Shown here piece by piece: positions 30,459 through 39,353 of a DNA stretch of 64,000 bases. How positions within the stretch are numbered: position 1 is the stretch's first letter; each line of letters opens with the position of its first letter. The notes under the pieces are model-generated. The model was not told the origin of the DNA. It was given only the letters and a program-made list of their open reading frames with translations, and made no database searches. The position numbers and the translations under genes are program-made. This DNA comes from Mycolicibacter sinensis (GTDB lineage Bacteria; Actinomycetota; Actinomycetes; Mycobacteriales; Mycobacteriaceae): contig NZ_LZIN01000037.1 of the NCBI RefSeq assembly GCF_001667375.1, positions 1 through 64,000 of the forward strand, in the 5' to 3' direction.

Positions 30459-31574
30459 GTGAGCCCCGTGCCCGGCGGCAGGTCAGCCGCGCTGCCGACG
30501 TTCCCGTGGGACACATTGGCCGAGGTGACGGCGCTGGCCAAGGCCCATCCCGACGGCATCGTCGACCTGTCGGTGGGCACCCCGGTCGATCCCGTCGCTC
30601 CGGTCATCCGCGACGCGCTCGCGGCGGCTTCTTCGGCGCCGGGATATCCGACCACCGCCGGCACGCCGCGGCTGCGGACCTCGGCGGTCTCAGCACTTGA
30701 GCGCCGCTACGGGATCACCGGTCTCGCGGAGTCGGCGGTGCTGCCGGTCATCGGCACCAAAGAGCTCATCGCCTGGTTGCCGACCCTGCTGGGCCTGGGC
30801 GGTGACGACGTGGTGGTCGTCCCCGAATTGGCCTACCCGACCTACGAGGTGGGAGCCCGGCTGGCCGGGGCGCCGTGGGTGCGCAGTGACGCGCCGGACC
30901 GCCTCGACAAAGCGTCCCCGGCCCTGGTGTATCTGAATTCACCCAGCAACCCCACCGGGGCCATCCTGGCCGCCGAGGAACTGCGCGCCCTGGTCGGCTG
31001 GGCCCGCGAGAACCGGGTGCTGCTGGTCTCCGACGAGTGCTATCTGGGGCTCGGCTGGGACGCCGACCCGCTGTCGGTGCTGCACCCGCAGGTGTGCGAC
31101 GGCGACCACCGCGGCCTGCTGGCCGTGCACTCGCTGTCGAAGACCTCCTCGCTGGCCGGTTACCGGGCCGGCTTCGTCGCCGGCGACGCCGCCGTGGTGG
31201 CCGAACTGCTCGCGGTGCGCAAGCACGCCGGGATGATGGTGCCGACCCCGGTGCAGGCGGCGATGGTCGCCGCCCTCGACGATGACGCGCACGAACGCGA
31301 GCAGCGCGACCGCTACGCGCGCCGTCGCGCGATGCTGCTGCCGGCGATGCGCGCGGCCGGATTCACCGTCGACCTGTCGCAGGGCGGGTTGTATTTGTGG
31401 GCTACTCGCGGCGAGGCGTGCCGGCGCACCGTCGGGTGGTTGGCCGAACGCGGCATCCTGGTGGCGCCGGGGGAGTTCTACGGGCCGGCCGGCGCCGAGC
31501 ACGTCCGAGTGGCGCTGACCGCCACCGACGAACGGATCGCCGCGGCGGCAGCCCGGCTGGGATCGGACCGCTAG
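30459..31574 (+). CDS. dapC: PLP-dependent aminotransferase, DapC (N-succinyldiaminopimelate aminotransferase)
   Basis: This 371-residue fold-type I aminotransferase has IGTKELIAWLPTLLGLGGDD, the NSPSNPTG motif, SDECYLGLGWD and the PLP lysine in HSLSKTSSLAGYRAGFV. It catalyses a step of lysine/diaminopimelate synthesis and matches Rv1178 (recalled). The homologue starts near SAALPTFPWDTL, so GTG 30459 is used. GTG 30402, preceded by GGGAGG, is an alternative giving 19 more residues. Unusually, the ferredoxin gene fdxC that normally precedes and overlaps dapC is not present. Confidence 0.85.
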   Translation: MSPVPGGRSAALPTFPWDTLAEVTALAKAHPDGIVDLSVGTPVDPVAPVIRDALAAASSAPGYPTTAGTPRLRTSAVSALERRYGITGLAESAVLPVIGTKELIAWLPTLLGLGGDDVVVVPELAYPTYEVGARLAGAPWVRSDAPDRLDKASPALVYLNSPSNPTGAILAAEELRALVGWARENRVLLVSDECYLGLGWDADPLSVLHPQVCDGDHRGLLAVHSLSKTSSLAGYRAGFVAGDAAVVAELLAVRKHAGMMVPTPVQAAMVAALDDDAHEREQRDRYARRRAMLLPAMRAAGFTVDLSQGGLYLWATRGEACRRTVGWLAERGILVAPGEFYGPAGAEHVRVALTATDERIAAAAARLGSDR

Positions 31575-31628
31575 GTCTTTTCCGCGCACCCGCGAATTTA
31601 TCGGCCGCGAGATTCTATCTGCGCACTG

Positions 31629-31667
31629 CGACTGGAAAGGGCTGTGCTGCCACGTCGTTTCCAGTCG
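31629..31667. terminator. Stem-loop downstream of dapC
   Basis: CGACTGGAAA (31629-31638) is the exact complement of TTTCCAGTCG (31658-31667), with a 19-base loop. Placed 55 bases after the dapC stop and before the PPE gene, it may end dapC transcription or be part of the PPE control region. No T-tract follows. The remaining bases from 31575 to 31806 show no other gene. Confidence 0.5.
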
Positions 31668-31806
31668 AAGCTGTCCGTGTTCGGTGCGACCCATACCTCT
31701 GCCGCCTGCGGGAATACGGACCCGCCGTAATAGCCTCACCGAAACCGATGATCCCAGGTGGCGACGCGGGTTCGGTGTCCAGCGACGAGGTGAGGAGTTT
31801 GTGGTG

Positions 31807-32940
31807 ATGGACTTCGGAGCGTTGCCGCCTGAGATCAATTCGGCACGGATGTATTGCGGCGCCGGGTCGGCACCGTTGGTAGGTGCCGCATCAGCTTGGG
31901 GCGCCCTTGCCGAGGAACTGCATTCGGCAGCGGAGCTCTACCAGTCGCTGGTCTCCCAGATCGTCGACGCCTCCTGGCGGGGGCCCTCGGCGATAGCGAT
32001 GCTCACCGCGGTCGGGCCCTACGTGGCCTGGATGAGTGCGACCGCCACCCAGGCTGAACAAGCGTCTGGGTATGCCCGTTCGGTCGTCGCGGCCTATGAA
32101 ATCGCCTATACGGCAACGGTTCCCCCGGGACAGGTCGCAGCCAACCGCAGCCTGCTGAGCCTTCTGGTCGCCACGAATCTGCTCGGGCAGAACAGCTCGG
32201 CGATCGCGGCCACCGAGGCGCAGTACGCCGAGATGTGGGCGCAGGACGCCGCCGTGATGTATGGCTACGCAGGAGCGTCCCGGGTCGCCTCGATGGTGAC
32301 ACCATTCGAAACACCACCGCAGACCACCGTTGCGGGCGGGCAAGAACGCCAACAGGAAGCGCTCGCACAAGCCGTCGGTTCCGCTGCCCAGCACCGGGCC
32401 ACGACAGATCTGGTCAGCGCGATCCGCGAAGTGTTGGAGAAACTTTCCTCGTCGCCGTCGCAACCATCGACATGGGACGAGCTCAAGGCGAATCTGCCGC
32501 AGATCCTGAAGAGCTTCACCAGCAGCGAACAGGTGGTTCAGCGGCTCGCCTCCACGCCGACCAACATCCTCAATATCATGAAAGGGCTTGTGCCGCCGGC
32601 GCCGGCCGCAGCGCCGCCCGTTGCTCCGCCGATCGCCCCGGCGCTTCCCGCGGCAGCCGGTGCACGATGGTCGGCCGGGGCGCCCTCGGCCGGGTTCGGC
32701 CGAGCCGGAACCATCGGCAAGTTATCGGTGCCTCCCAGCTGGGCCGGCGCCGCGCCGCCGACTAGTCCAGAGGCATTGGCGCCGCACGCTGTTCCTGCGT
32801 CCGGCTCCGTCGAGAACCAGCCCAAGGGCCTGCTGCGGGGGATGCCGATGAGCGCCGGCGCGCCCCGGCGCAGCGAGGGCTATGTCAACCGATACGGCTT
32901 CCGCTACAACGTGCTAACGCACCACCCGGCCGGCGGCTAG
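31807..32940 (+). CDS. PPE family protein, PPE-SVP subgroup
   Basis: The 377-residue protein starts MDFGALPPEINSARMYCGAG, the PPE signature with PPE at 7-9. A PPE helical domain of about 175 residues contains the W-R-G turn (SWRGPSAIAML) expected at the tip that contacts the secretion chaperone EspG. The C-terminal half is Ala/Pro-rich with the SVP motif GKLSVPPSW and a conserved tail RYGFRYNVLTHHPAGG. It lacks an adjacent upstream PE gene. Likely exported by an ESX system (inference). Confidence 0.9.
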   Translation: MDFGALPPEINSARMYCGAGSAPLVGAASAWGALAEELHSAAELYQSLVSQIVDASWRGPSAIAMLTAVGPYVAWMSATATQAEQASGYARSVVAAYEIAYTATVPPGQVAANRSLLSLLVATNLLGQNSSAIAATEAQYAEMWAQDAAVMYGYAGASRVASMVTPFETPPQTTVAGGQERQQEALAQAVGSAAQHRATTDLVSAIREVLEKLSSSPSQPSTWDELKANLPQILKSFTSSEQVVQRLASTPTNILNIMKGLVPPAPAAAPPVAPPIAPALPAAAGARWSAGAPSAGFGRAGTIGKLSVPPSWAGAAPPTSPEALAPHAVPASGSVENQPKGLLRGMPMSAGAPRRSEGYVNRYGFRYNVLTHHPAGG

Positions 32941-33215
32941 TCGGCCGCGCGTGCCCGGCTGCGCCCAAAGGTATTACCCGCGTTGGGATTATTTCTCTGA
33001 CCGGCTAGTCGCACGGTACAAATTCCGGCACCCCATGCGATGTGTTTGCAGTGATCAGGATGGTTTCGTGAACGTTCGTTGAACGGGGTGTGGCGCACGG
33101 GCGGGGTCTCACGTCGGCAGAGTCGGCCGGCGACACCAGCTCCGGATCCAAATAGTCTGCCAAGTAGCCAGGCGCCCGAACTGCGGTGGCGCGGAAAACG
33201 ATTAGGAGTGAGCAG
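32941..33215 (+). promoter_or_regulatory. Upstream region of the PE-PPE pair
   Basis: This 275-base region carries no supportable gene. A purine-rich TAGGAG (33204-33209) lies just upstream of the PE ATG and is a good ribosome site. An imperfect repeat AACGTTCGTTGAACG around 33069-33083 is the only symmetric element noticed. Confidence 0.4.
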
Positions 33216-33515
33216 ATGTCGTTCGTCAACACCCAACCGGAAGCATTGGCGGCTGCCGCCAGCGGCTTGCAGGGTATCGGCGCGGTAGTGGCCGCGCAGA
33301 ACGCAGCCGCCGCAGGCCCGACCACTGTCTTGCCGCCGGCGGCCGCTGACGAGGTATCGGCTTTGACCGCAGCGTTGTTCGCCGCGCATGCACACGCCTA
33401 CCAAGAGGTCAGCGCACAGGCCGCGGCGATCCACGAGGCGTTCGTCCGGACCCTGGCCAGCAGTTCTGAGTCGTACGCGGTGACCGAAGCGGTCAACGCT
33501 GCGGTGGCGAGTTAG
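33216..33515 (+). CDS. PE family protein (PE domain only)
   Basis: The 99-residue protein begins MSFVNTQPEALAAAASGLQG, with PE at 8-9. The domain forms a two-helix hairpin and ends in YAVTEAVNAAVAS. The YxxxE element (YAVTE) matches the C-terminal secretion signal YxxxD/E of ESX substrates. The next gene is a PPE 9 bases away, so the two likely form a secreted heterodimer. Confidence 0.93.
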   Translation: MSFVNTQPEALAAAASGLQGIGAVVAAQNAAAAGPTTVLPPAAADEVSALTAALFAAHAHAYQEVSAQAAAIHEAFVRTLASSSESYAVTEAVNAAVAS

Positions 33516-33524
33516 TCCGCAGCA

Positions 33525-34709
33525 ATGGATTTCGGGTCATTGCCTCCGGAGGTCAACTCCGCCCGCATGTATGCCGGCGCCGGCTCCTCACCGTTGGTGG
33601 CCGCCGCGTCGGTGTGGAGCAGGCTGGCCGCCGAGCTGAACTCGGCTGCCGCCGGCTATGAGGCCATCGTCACCAGTCTGACGGGGCAGGACTGGCTGGG
33701 GCCGGCGTCGGCGTCGATGGCGCACGCGGTTGCGCCCTACCTGGACTGGATGAACGCGACCGCTGCGCGAGCCGAGCAGGCCGCGGCCCGGGCGCGGCAG
33801 GCCGCTACCGCCTACGAGACCGCGCTGGCCTCCACGGTGCACCCGGCTGCTGTCGATGCCAATCGCAACCAGTTGTCTGCCCTGGTCTCGACGAACGTGC
33901 TGGGGCAGAACACCCCGGCGATCGCGATGACCGAGGCGGATTACGGCGAGATGTGGGCGCGCGACACCGCCGCCATGTACGGGTATGCGGGAGAGTCGGC
34001 GTCGGCGTCGCAGGTGGCACCGTTCCACACACCGGATCCGACCACCACGAACGACTCGCAGAACGCGCAGCTGGTCTCCGCGCTCCAGTCCGCGCTGGCG
34101 AGCCTGGCCTCACCTGCCTCGTCGGCGGCCGGGGCGGCGGACTCGTCGACGTCGCCGCTGGACAGCATGCTGGGCGATCTCTACACGATGGTGGGTCTGA
34201 AATACACACCTGGAAGTCCGGTAGCCAATTTGCTGGCCCCGTGGACGTCCTATATCGCTCCGACGCAGAGCAGCATCGCGATCGCGCACTTCTCTACCGG
34301 TGCGGTCAACAGCGCGGTCTCCCTGTCGAAGGCGCTGGCGCCGGCTACCGCCGCGGCGAAGGCGGCCGGTGACGGTGCCAAGGCAGCCGCCGGGGCGCTA
34401 CCGGCGGCGCTGCCGGCGGCCGGACTGGGCGCCCAACTCGGCGGCGCAGCCCCGGTGGCCGCAGGGCTGGGCACTGCCGCGGCGGCCGGGCGCTTGTCGG
34501 TACCGGCTAGCTGGACGGCCGGCCCCGCAGCGGCGTCGGTCGCGCCGATACCGGTCAGCACCGTCTCGGCCATCAGCCCCGATGTGGAAGGTTCCGGCAA
34601 TCTGATGGGTGGGATGCCGTTGGCCGGTGCCGGCCTCGGCGCCAGGGGATCCGGACCCAGGTACGGCTTTCAGCACAAGGTGATGGCACGCCCGTTCTCC
34701 GCCGGCTGA
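33525..34709 (+). CDS. PPE family protein, PPE-SVP subgroup, partner of the upstream PE
   Basis: The 394-residue protein begins [20 protein letters not shown], the PPE signature. W-L-G ([13 protein letters not shown]) lies at the helix tip, and the SVP motif GRLSVPASW precedes a conserved tail [18 protein letters not shown]. The middle (about 200-330) is Ala-rich. It shares architecture and about the same tail with the PPE at 31807, suggesting duplication. It forms an operon with the PE gene. Confidence 0.93.
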   Translation: MDFGSLPPEVNSARMYAGAGSSPLVAAASVWSRLAAELNSAAAGYEAIVTSLTGQDWLGPASASMAHAVAPYLDWMNATAARAEQAAARARQAATAYETALASTVHPAAVDANRNQLSALVSTNVLGQNTPAIAMTEADYGEMWARDTAAMYGYAGESASASQVAPFHTPDPTTTNDSQNAQLVSALQSALASLASPASSAAGAADSSTSPLDSMLGDLYTMVGLKYTPGSPVANLLAPWTSYIAPTQSSIAIAHFSTGAVNSAVSLSKALAPATAAAKAAGDGAKAAAGALPAALPAAGLGAQLGGAAPVAAGLGTAAAAGRLSVPASWTAGPAAASVAPIPVSTVSAISPDVEGSGNLMGGMPLAGAGLGARGSGPRYGFQHKVMARPFSAG

Positions 34710-34721
34710 CGGTCGCGGGGT

Positions 34722-35630
34722 CTATTCGCAGGCGATGCCGTCGCCGTCGCCGTCCAACCCGGAGCGGTAGCCGGGTTGCCCGGCCAGGATCGGGGCGGCG
34801 CCGGCGGCCCGGGCAGCAGCGCAGTTCGGGAAGAACGCGGGCGCCCCGTCAACCGGACCGGCGAACGGCACCGGTTCGGTCTGGGTCTGCTCGGCCGGGG
34901 GTGTGGCTTCAGGTGTCTGTTCCGGGGGCGGCGGCTGGTCCGGAGCACCGTATACCGCGCTCAGAATCCGCGCGATCGCATCGTGCTCGGCCTGGGTGAC
35001 CCACAGCCCGTAGACGGCCTTCACCTCGACGATCCGCGAGACGTAGGTATAGCGGTAGGACTTGTTGGGCGGCAACCACGTTGCCGCATCGCCGTCGCCC
35101 TTTTGTTCGTTGATCGGCCCGCTGGTGGCCTGCAGGTTCAGCGGATCATTGGCGAAGTTGCGCCGGGTGGTCTCATCCCACTGCTGAGCGCCCTTCTGCC
35201 AGGCATCCGACAACGCCACCACATGGTCGATCTGCACCGCCCGGGAGGTTCCCCGGCCGCGCTGGAAGGCGATCGCGGTGCCGGTGTACGGATCGTTCAG
35301 GACCCCCGATGCCACCACGCAATCGTTGCTGCCGGGCTTGATCTCGATGTCGACCAGATCACGGCGCAGGATGTCGTTGCGAGTGTCGCAACCGTTGTGG
35401 CCTTCGGGCACCGTCACGTCGTCGCTCCAGGCCTGCCCGAACAGTGCGCGCTCGTAGCCGGTCTTGGGTGCGCGGCCCTTGATCGGCAGCGTGTCGAGCT
35501 TGGCCAGTACGGGAGATGCGTCGCCGCCGACCGCAACCGGGTCGGCGGCCGGGGGAGCGGCCGGCGCGAGGAGCGACAAGGCCACCGCGACCGCGGCGTA
35601 GCCCCGCCATCTGCGTCCCTGCTCGGCCAC
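34722..35630 (-). CDS. Secreted HNH (GmrSD/DUF1524-type) nuclease with C-terminal Excalibur domain
   Basis: From GTG 35630, preceded by AGGGGAAGG, the product is 302 residues. A signal sequence (RGYAAVAVALSLLAPAAPPA) is followed by an HNH-fold domain, about 40-210, with QIDHVVALSDAWQKGAQQW, ANDPLNLQATSGPINEQKGD and KSYRYTYVSRIVEVKAVYGL. These are the D-H...N...N pattern of the pfam07510-type HNH domain. A Pro/Gln/Glu-rich linker leads to a C-terminal Excalibur calcium-binding motif (DGDGDGIACE at the end, with FPNCAAAR). It is probably an extracellular, calcium-dependent DNase; the target is unknown. Confidence 0.82.
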   Translation of the reverse strand: MAEQGRRWRGYAAVAVALSLLAPAAPPAADPVAVGGDASPVLAKLDTLPIKGRAPKTGYERALFGQAWSDDVTVPEGHNGCDTRNDILRRDLVDIEIKPGSNDCVVASGVLNDPYTGTAIAFQRGRGTSRAVQIDHVVALSDAWQKGAQQWDETTRRNFANDPLNLQATSGPINEQKGDGDAATWLPPNKSYRYTYVSRIVEVKAVYGLWVTQAEHDAIARILSAVYGAPDQPPPPEQTPEATPPAEQTQTEPVPFAGPVDGAPAFFPNCAAARAAGAAPILAGQPGYRSGLDGDGDGIACE

Positions 35631-35729
35631 GGCACCTTCCCCTCTCGCTGCGCTGGCGCGGACGGTATCAGCATGGTCCGACGCGATCGGCGGGTGCGAC
35701 GTGTTCGCCGGGCGCAATAGGCTGGACCG

Positions 35730-36641
35730 GTGCGTGTCCATCCCGAAGTCGCCGATGCGCTGGCCGCCGGTCGGGCCGTGGTGGCGCTGGAAAGCACGAT
35801 CATCACCCATGGGCTGCCGCGCCCGGAGAACCTGCGCATCGCCCGCGAGATCGAGAACGCGGTGCGCTCGGCCGGAGCCGTGCCGGCCACCATCGCGATC
35901 ATCGGGGGCCAGCCGCACGTCGGTCTCGACGACGGCGCGCTGCACCATCTGGCCACTGCGGGCACGGCGGTCAAGGTCAGCGTCCGCGACATCGCGGTGC
36001 TGTGCGCCACCGGCGGAGACGGCGCGACGACGGTCGCCGCGACCGCGCACCTGGCGGCCTCGGCGGGCATCCCGGTGTTCGCCACCGGCGGGCTGGGCGG
36101 TGTGCACCGCGGCGCACGCGAAAGCTGGGACGAGTCCGCGGATCTGACGACGCTGTCGCGCACCCCGGTGCTGGTGGTGTGTTCGGGCGTCAAGTCGATC
36201 CTGGACATCGGTGCGACGCTCGAGCGGTTGGAAACGCTCGGGGTCGGGGTCATCGGTTATCGCACCGACCGGTTCCCCGCGTTCTATTTGGCCGAATCCG
36301 GTCACCCGGTGGACTGGCGCGTCGACACGCCGAAACAGGTCGCCGCGGTGCTGCGGGCACGTGCCCGGCTGGGCACCGACGGCTACGGGCTGGTGCTGGC
36401 GAACCCGATCGCCCCCGAGGCCGAACTCGATCGGGCACTGCATGATCGGGTGCTCGCCGACGGATTGGCCGCCGCCGATGCGGCGGGGGTGCGCGGCAAG
36501 GACGTCACGCCGTTTCTGCTCGCTTATTTTCACCGCGGCACCCGGGGCGCCTCGGTCGCGGCCAATGTCGCACTGGTGCTGGCCAATGCGCGGCTGGCCG
36601 CCGAGATCGCCGTCGCCTCTGCGGGGCGGGCGATCGCCTGA
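35730..36641 (+). CDS. psuG: Pseudouridine-5'-phosphate glycosidase PsuG
   Basis: The 303-residue protein has the PsuG family motifs: [49 protein letters not shown] and [20 protein letters not shown]. PsuG reversibly splits pseudouridine 5'-phosphate into uracil and ribose 5-phosphate. The companion kinase psuK is not next to it. The start is GTG. It is divergent from the secreted nuclease gene, about 100 bases apart. Not part of the M. tuberculosis order in this region (recalled). Confidence 0.9.
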   Translation: MRVHPEVADALAAGRAVVALESTIITHGLPRPENLRIAREIENAVRSAGAVPATIAIIGGQPHVGLDDGALHHLATAGTAVKVSVRDIAVLCATGGDGATTVAATAHLAASAGIPVFATGGLGGVHRGARESWDESADLTTLSRTPVLVVCSGVKSILDIGATLERLETLGVGVIGYRTDRFPAFYLAESGHPVDWRVDTPKQVAAVLRARARLGTDGYGLVLANPIAPEAELDRALHDRVLADGLAAADAAGVRGKDVTPFLLAYFHRGTRGASVAANVALVLANARLAAEIAVASAGRAIA

Positions 36642-36770
36642 CCGGCGCACCGATTTCACGTAGCATGGACCGTTATAAACCGCTTGTCTGGCCGGCACGC
36701 TTGCTGCCGACGGGGCTAGGACTTCGGCGGGAGGCGGGCCGATGGCTGACGTGGCGAACCGGGGCGTCGC

Positions 36771-38477
36771 GTGAGCGTGGGGAGCGTTCCGAGCAGGACG
36801 CCGTCACCGGCGCGCCCGTTCCCGCCCCGCAGCGGCCCGCGCGGGGCCTTGGTCTACCGGGTCATCACCACCACCGACCACAAGCTGATCGGCATCTTGT
36901 ACATGGTGACCACGTTCAGCTTCTTTTTGACCGCTGGCCTGATGGCGTTGCTGATGCGCACCGAGCTGGCTGCGCCGGGACTGCAGTTTCTGTCCAACGA
37001 GCAGTACAACCAGTTGTTCACCATGCACGGCACCATCATGTTGCTGCTCTACGCGACGCCGATCGTCTTCGGTTTCGCCAATCTGGTGCTGCCGTTGCAT
37101 ATCGGCGCCCCGGACGTGGCGTTCCCGCGGCTCAACGCCTTGGCTTATTGGCTGTTCCTGTTCGGTGGGTTGATCGTTCTCGCCGGGTTCCTGACGCCGG
37201 GCGGCGCGGCTGATTTCGGCTGGACCGCCTACACCCCGCTGAGCGGGTTGACGCATGCCCCCGGCGCCGGAGCCGACCTGTGGATCATGGGCCTGGCGGT
37301 CTCCGGGCTGGGCACCATTCTGGGCGGGGTGAACATGATCACCACCGTGGTCTGCATGCGCGCCCCGGGGATGACGATGTTCCGGATGCCGATCTTCACC
37401 TGGAATGTCCTGATCACCTCGATCATGGTGCTGATCGTTTTCCCGCTGCTGACCGCGGCGCTGCTGGGTTTGGCGGTCGACCGGCACCTGGGCGGGCACC
37501 TTTTTGACGCGGCCAACGGCGGAGCGCTGCTGTGGCAGCACCTGTTCTGGTACTTCGGGCACCCCGAGGTGTACATCGTCGCGCTGCCGTTCTTCGGCAT
37601 TGTCACCGAGATCTTCCCGGTGTTCTCCCGCAAGCCGATGTTCGGTTACACCCAGATGGTGTACGCGACGATGAGCATCGCGGGCCTGTCCACGGCGGTC
37701 TGGGCGCATCACATGTTCGCCACCGGCGCGGTGCTGCTGCCGTTCTTCGCAGCCATGAGCTTCATGATCGCAGTGCCGACCGGTATCAAGTTCTTCAACT
37801 GGATCGGCACGATGTGGAAGGGCCAGTTGACTTTTGAGACGCCGATGCTGTTCTCGCTCGGCTTCGCGGTGACGTTTTTGGCCGGCGGGCTGACCGGGGT
37901 GATGCTGGCCAGCCCGCCGCTGGACTTCCACGTCCACGACAGCTATTTCGTGGTGGCGCATTTCCACTACGTGCTGTTCGGCACCATCGTGTTCTCGACG
38001 TTCGCCGGCATCTATTTCTGGTTCCCGAAGATGATCGGCCGGCTGCTCGACGAGCGGCTGGGCAAGCTGCACTTCTGGCTGACGTTCATCGGGTTCCACA
38101 CCACATTTCTGGTGCAGCACTGGCTGGGCAACATGGGTATGCCGCGCCGTTACGCCGACTACCTGCCCACCGACGATTTCCAGCCGTTCAACATCGTCTC
38201 CACCCTCGGGGCGTTCATCCTCGCCGTTTCGGTACTGCCGTTCCTGTGGAACGTATTTCGCAGTTGGCGCTTCGGCGAAGTCGTCACGGTGGATGATCCG
38301 TGGGGCTACGGCAACTCGCTGGAGTGGGCGACCAGCTGTCCGCCGCCGCGGCACAACTTCACCGAGCTGCCCAGGATCCGATCGGAGCGCCCGGCTTTCG
38401 AAATGCACTACCCGCACATGGTGCCTCGGCTCCGCGACGAGCTGCACATCCGGCATAAGGAGGACGTCACCGGCTGA
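36771..38477 (+). CDS. ctaD: aa3-type cytochrome c oxidase subunit I (CtaD paralogue)
   Basis: The 568-residue membrane protein with twelve helices is a haem-copper oxidase subunit I of the mycobacterial CtaD type. Haem a ligand H86 (TMHGTIM) pairs with H399. CuB ligands are H264 (GHPEVY, with cross-linked Y268) and H313/H314 (AHHMF). H397 binds haem a3 (HFHYVLFG). The GHPEV motif marks the A1 subclass. No ctaC, ctaE or haem synthesis gene is adjacent, so this is a solitary subunit I. In H37Rv ctaD is elsewhere (Rv3043c, recalled), so it may be a second copy. Confidence 0.92.
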   Translation: MSVGSVPSRTPSPARPFPPRSGPRGALVYRVITTTDHKLIGILYMVTTFSFFLTAGLMALLMRTELAAPGLQFLSNEQYNQLFTMHGTIMLLLYATPIVFGFANLVLPLHIGAPDVAFPRLNALAYWLFLFGGLIVLAGFLTPGGAADFGWTAYTPLSGLTHAPGAGADLWIMGLAVSGLGTILGGVNMITTVVCMRAPGMTMFRMPIFTWNVLITSIMVLIVFPLLTAALLGLAVDRHLGGHLFDAANGGALLWQHLFWYFGHPEVYIVALPFFGIVTEIFPVFSRKPMFGYTQMVYATMSIAGLSTAVWAHHMFATGAVLLPFFAAMSFMIAVPTGIKFFNWIGTMWKGQLTFETPMLFSLGFAVTFLAGGLTGVMLASPPLDFHVHDSYFVVAHFHYVLFGTIVFSTFAGIYFWFPKMIGRLLDERLGKLHFWLTFIGFHTTFLVQHWLGNMGMPRRYADYLPTDDFQPFNIVSTLGAFILAVSVLPFLWNVFRSWRFGEVVTVDDPWGYGNSLEWATSCPPPRHNFTELPRIRSERPAFEMHYPHMVPRLRDELHIRHKEDVTG

Positions 38478-38492
38478 GGTCGGCGTACCCAG

Positions 38493-39221
38493 CTACTGGG
38501 CGGTCACCTTGGCGATGCACAGCTCAGGCTCGACAAACGGATCCAATTCCGCGCTCAACGCAGCTTTTTCGCCATCGGTTCCGTCCATGAGCAGCCCGCG
38601 CAGCAGGCCCAGGTGCATGGCGCAGCTGACTTCCGGGTGCGACCGCGCCAAGTCGCGGACCGGGCAGCTGTGCAGCCGGATCGCGCACTCGCGCCGGCCC
38701 TCCCCTGTGTCGGCTGCCTCGGTGATCTCGGGTCCGAAGCCCATGCGCTCGAAGATCAGCGCGATCCGGTCGGCGGAGTCGTCGACGCCGGGCTCGGCAG
38801 CGCTCGCGTTCGGCTCGGCCGGATCAGCGGAAGCGCTCTCGGCGAGGATCCGGCCGGCCCAGCGTCGGCCGGCCCGTTCGGCGCGCTGCCGGCGCTCGGC
38901 GGCGGTGTCGCCGAGCTCCATCGCGAGGATCTCGGCGAGGCTGCGGTAGTCCAACCGGTCGCGCACGGCGACGTATCCGGTCCGGGGGCGCCCGACGCCG
39001 TCCCGCTTGATCCGGGTCCGCGCGACAGAACCGTCCTCACACAGGGCGTCGAGGTGGAAGCGGACCGTGGTGACGTGCAAGCCCATCTGCTCGGCGATCT
39101 CGGTGGCGTCCACCGCGCCGGCGGCGCAGGCGACCAGCCGCAGCACCCGTTCCCGCTGCTGGTTTCGTGGCAACCGCTGACTGCGATTGGCGCCGCGCCG
39201 CGGGCCGGACTGGTCGCGCAT
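38493..39221 (-). CDS. HTH transcriptional regulator with four cysteines (SufR/ArsR-like)
   Basis: The 242-residue protein has an N-terminal winged helix (QQRERVLRLVACAAGAVDAT, MGLHVTTVRFHLDALCEDGS). The C-terminal sensor domain carries C179, C186, C200, H203 and C235 in the order ECAIRLHSCP...EVSCAMHLGLLRGLL...ELCIAKV. That spacing resembles the Fe-S-binding SufR family and related metal/redox ArsR regulators. It is convergent with ctaD, 15 bases between stops, and divergent from fadD36. It may be a redox, metal or NO sensor (inference). Confidence 0.75.
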   Translation of the reverse strand: MRDQSGPRRGANRSQRLPRNQQRERVLRLVACAAGAVDATEIAEQMGLHVTTVRFHLDALCEDGSVARTRIKRDGVGRPRTGYVAVRDRLDYRSLAEILAMELGDTAAERRQRAERAGRRWAGRILAESASADPAEPNASAAEPGVDDSADRIALIFERMGFGPEITEAADTGEGRRECAIRLHSCPVRDLARSHPEVSCAMHLGLLRGLLMDGTDGEKAALSAELDPFVEPELCIAKVTAQ

Positions 39222-39353
39222 CGGTAGACCTCTCGGTGAGCAGTTGTCCGCAAATTTAATGGAACGAATTCATTGATACCAGGGGCGGCGGGTGAAAGTT
39301 GCTCGCCCGATCGGCTGCGGCCACCCGGGCAGCCAACCGGTAACGTCGCTCAG

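Noticed and set aside
34722..36698. 658-codon minus-strand frame joining the nuclease to a larger protein
   Set aside because: The frame is open through the antisense of psuG. Only the last 302 codons look real, starting at the GTG with a ribosome site.
36804..38456. 550-codon minus-strand frame over ctaD
   Set aside because: It is antisense to ctaD and gives a charged low-complexity product without any recognised motif.
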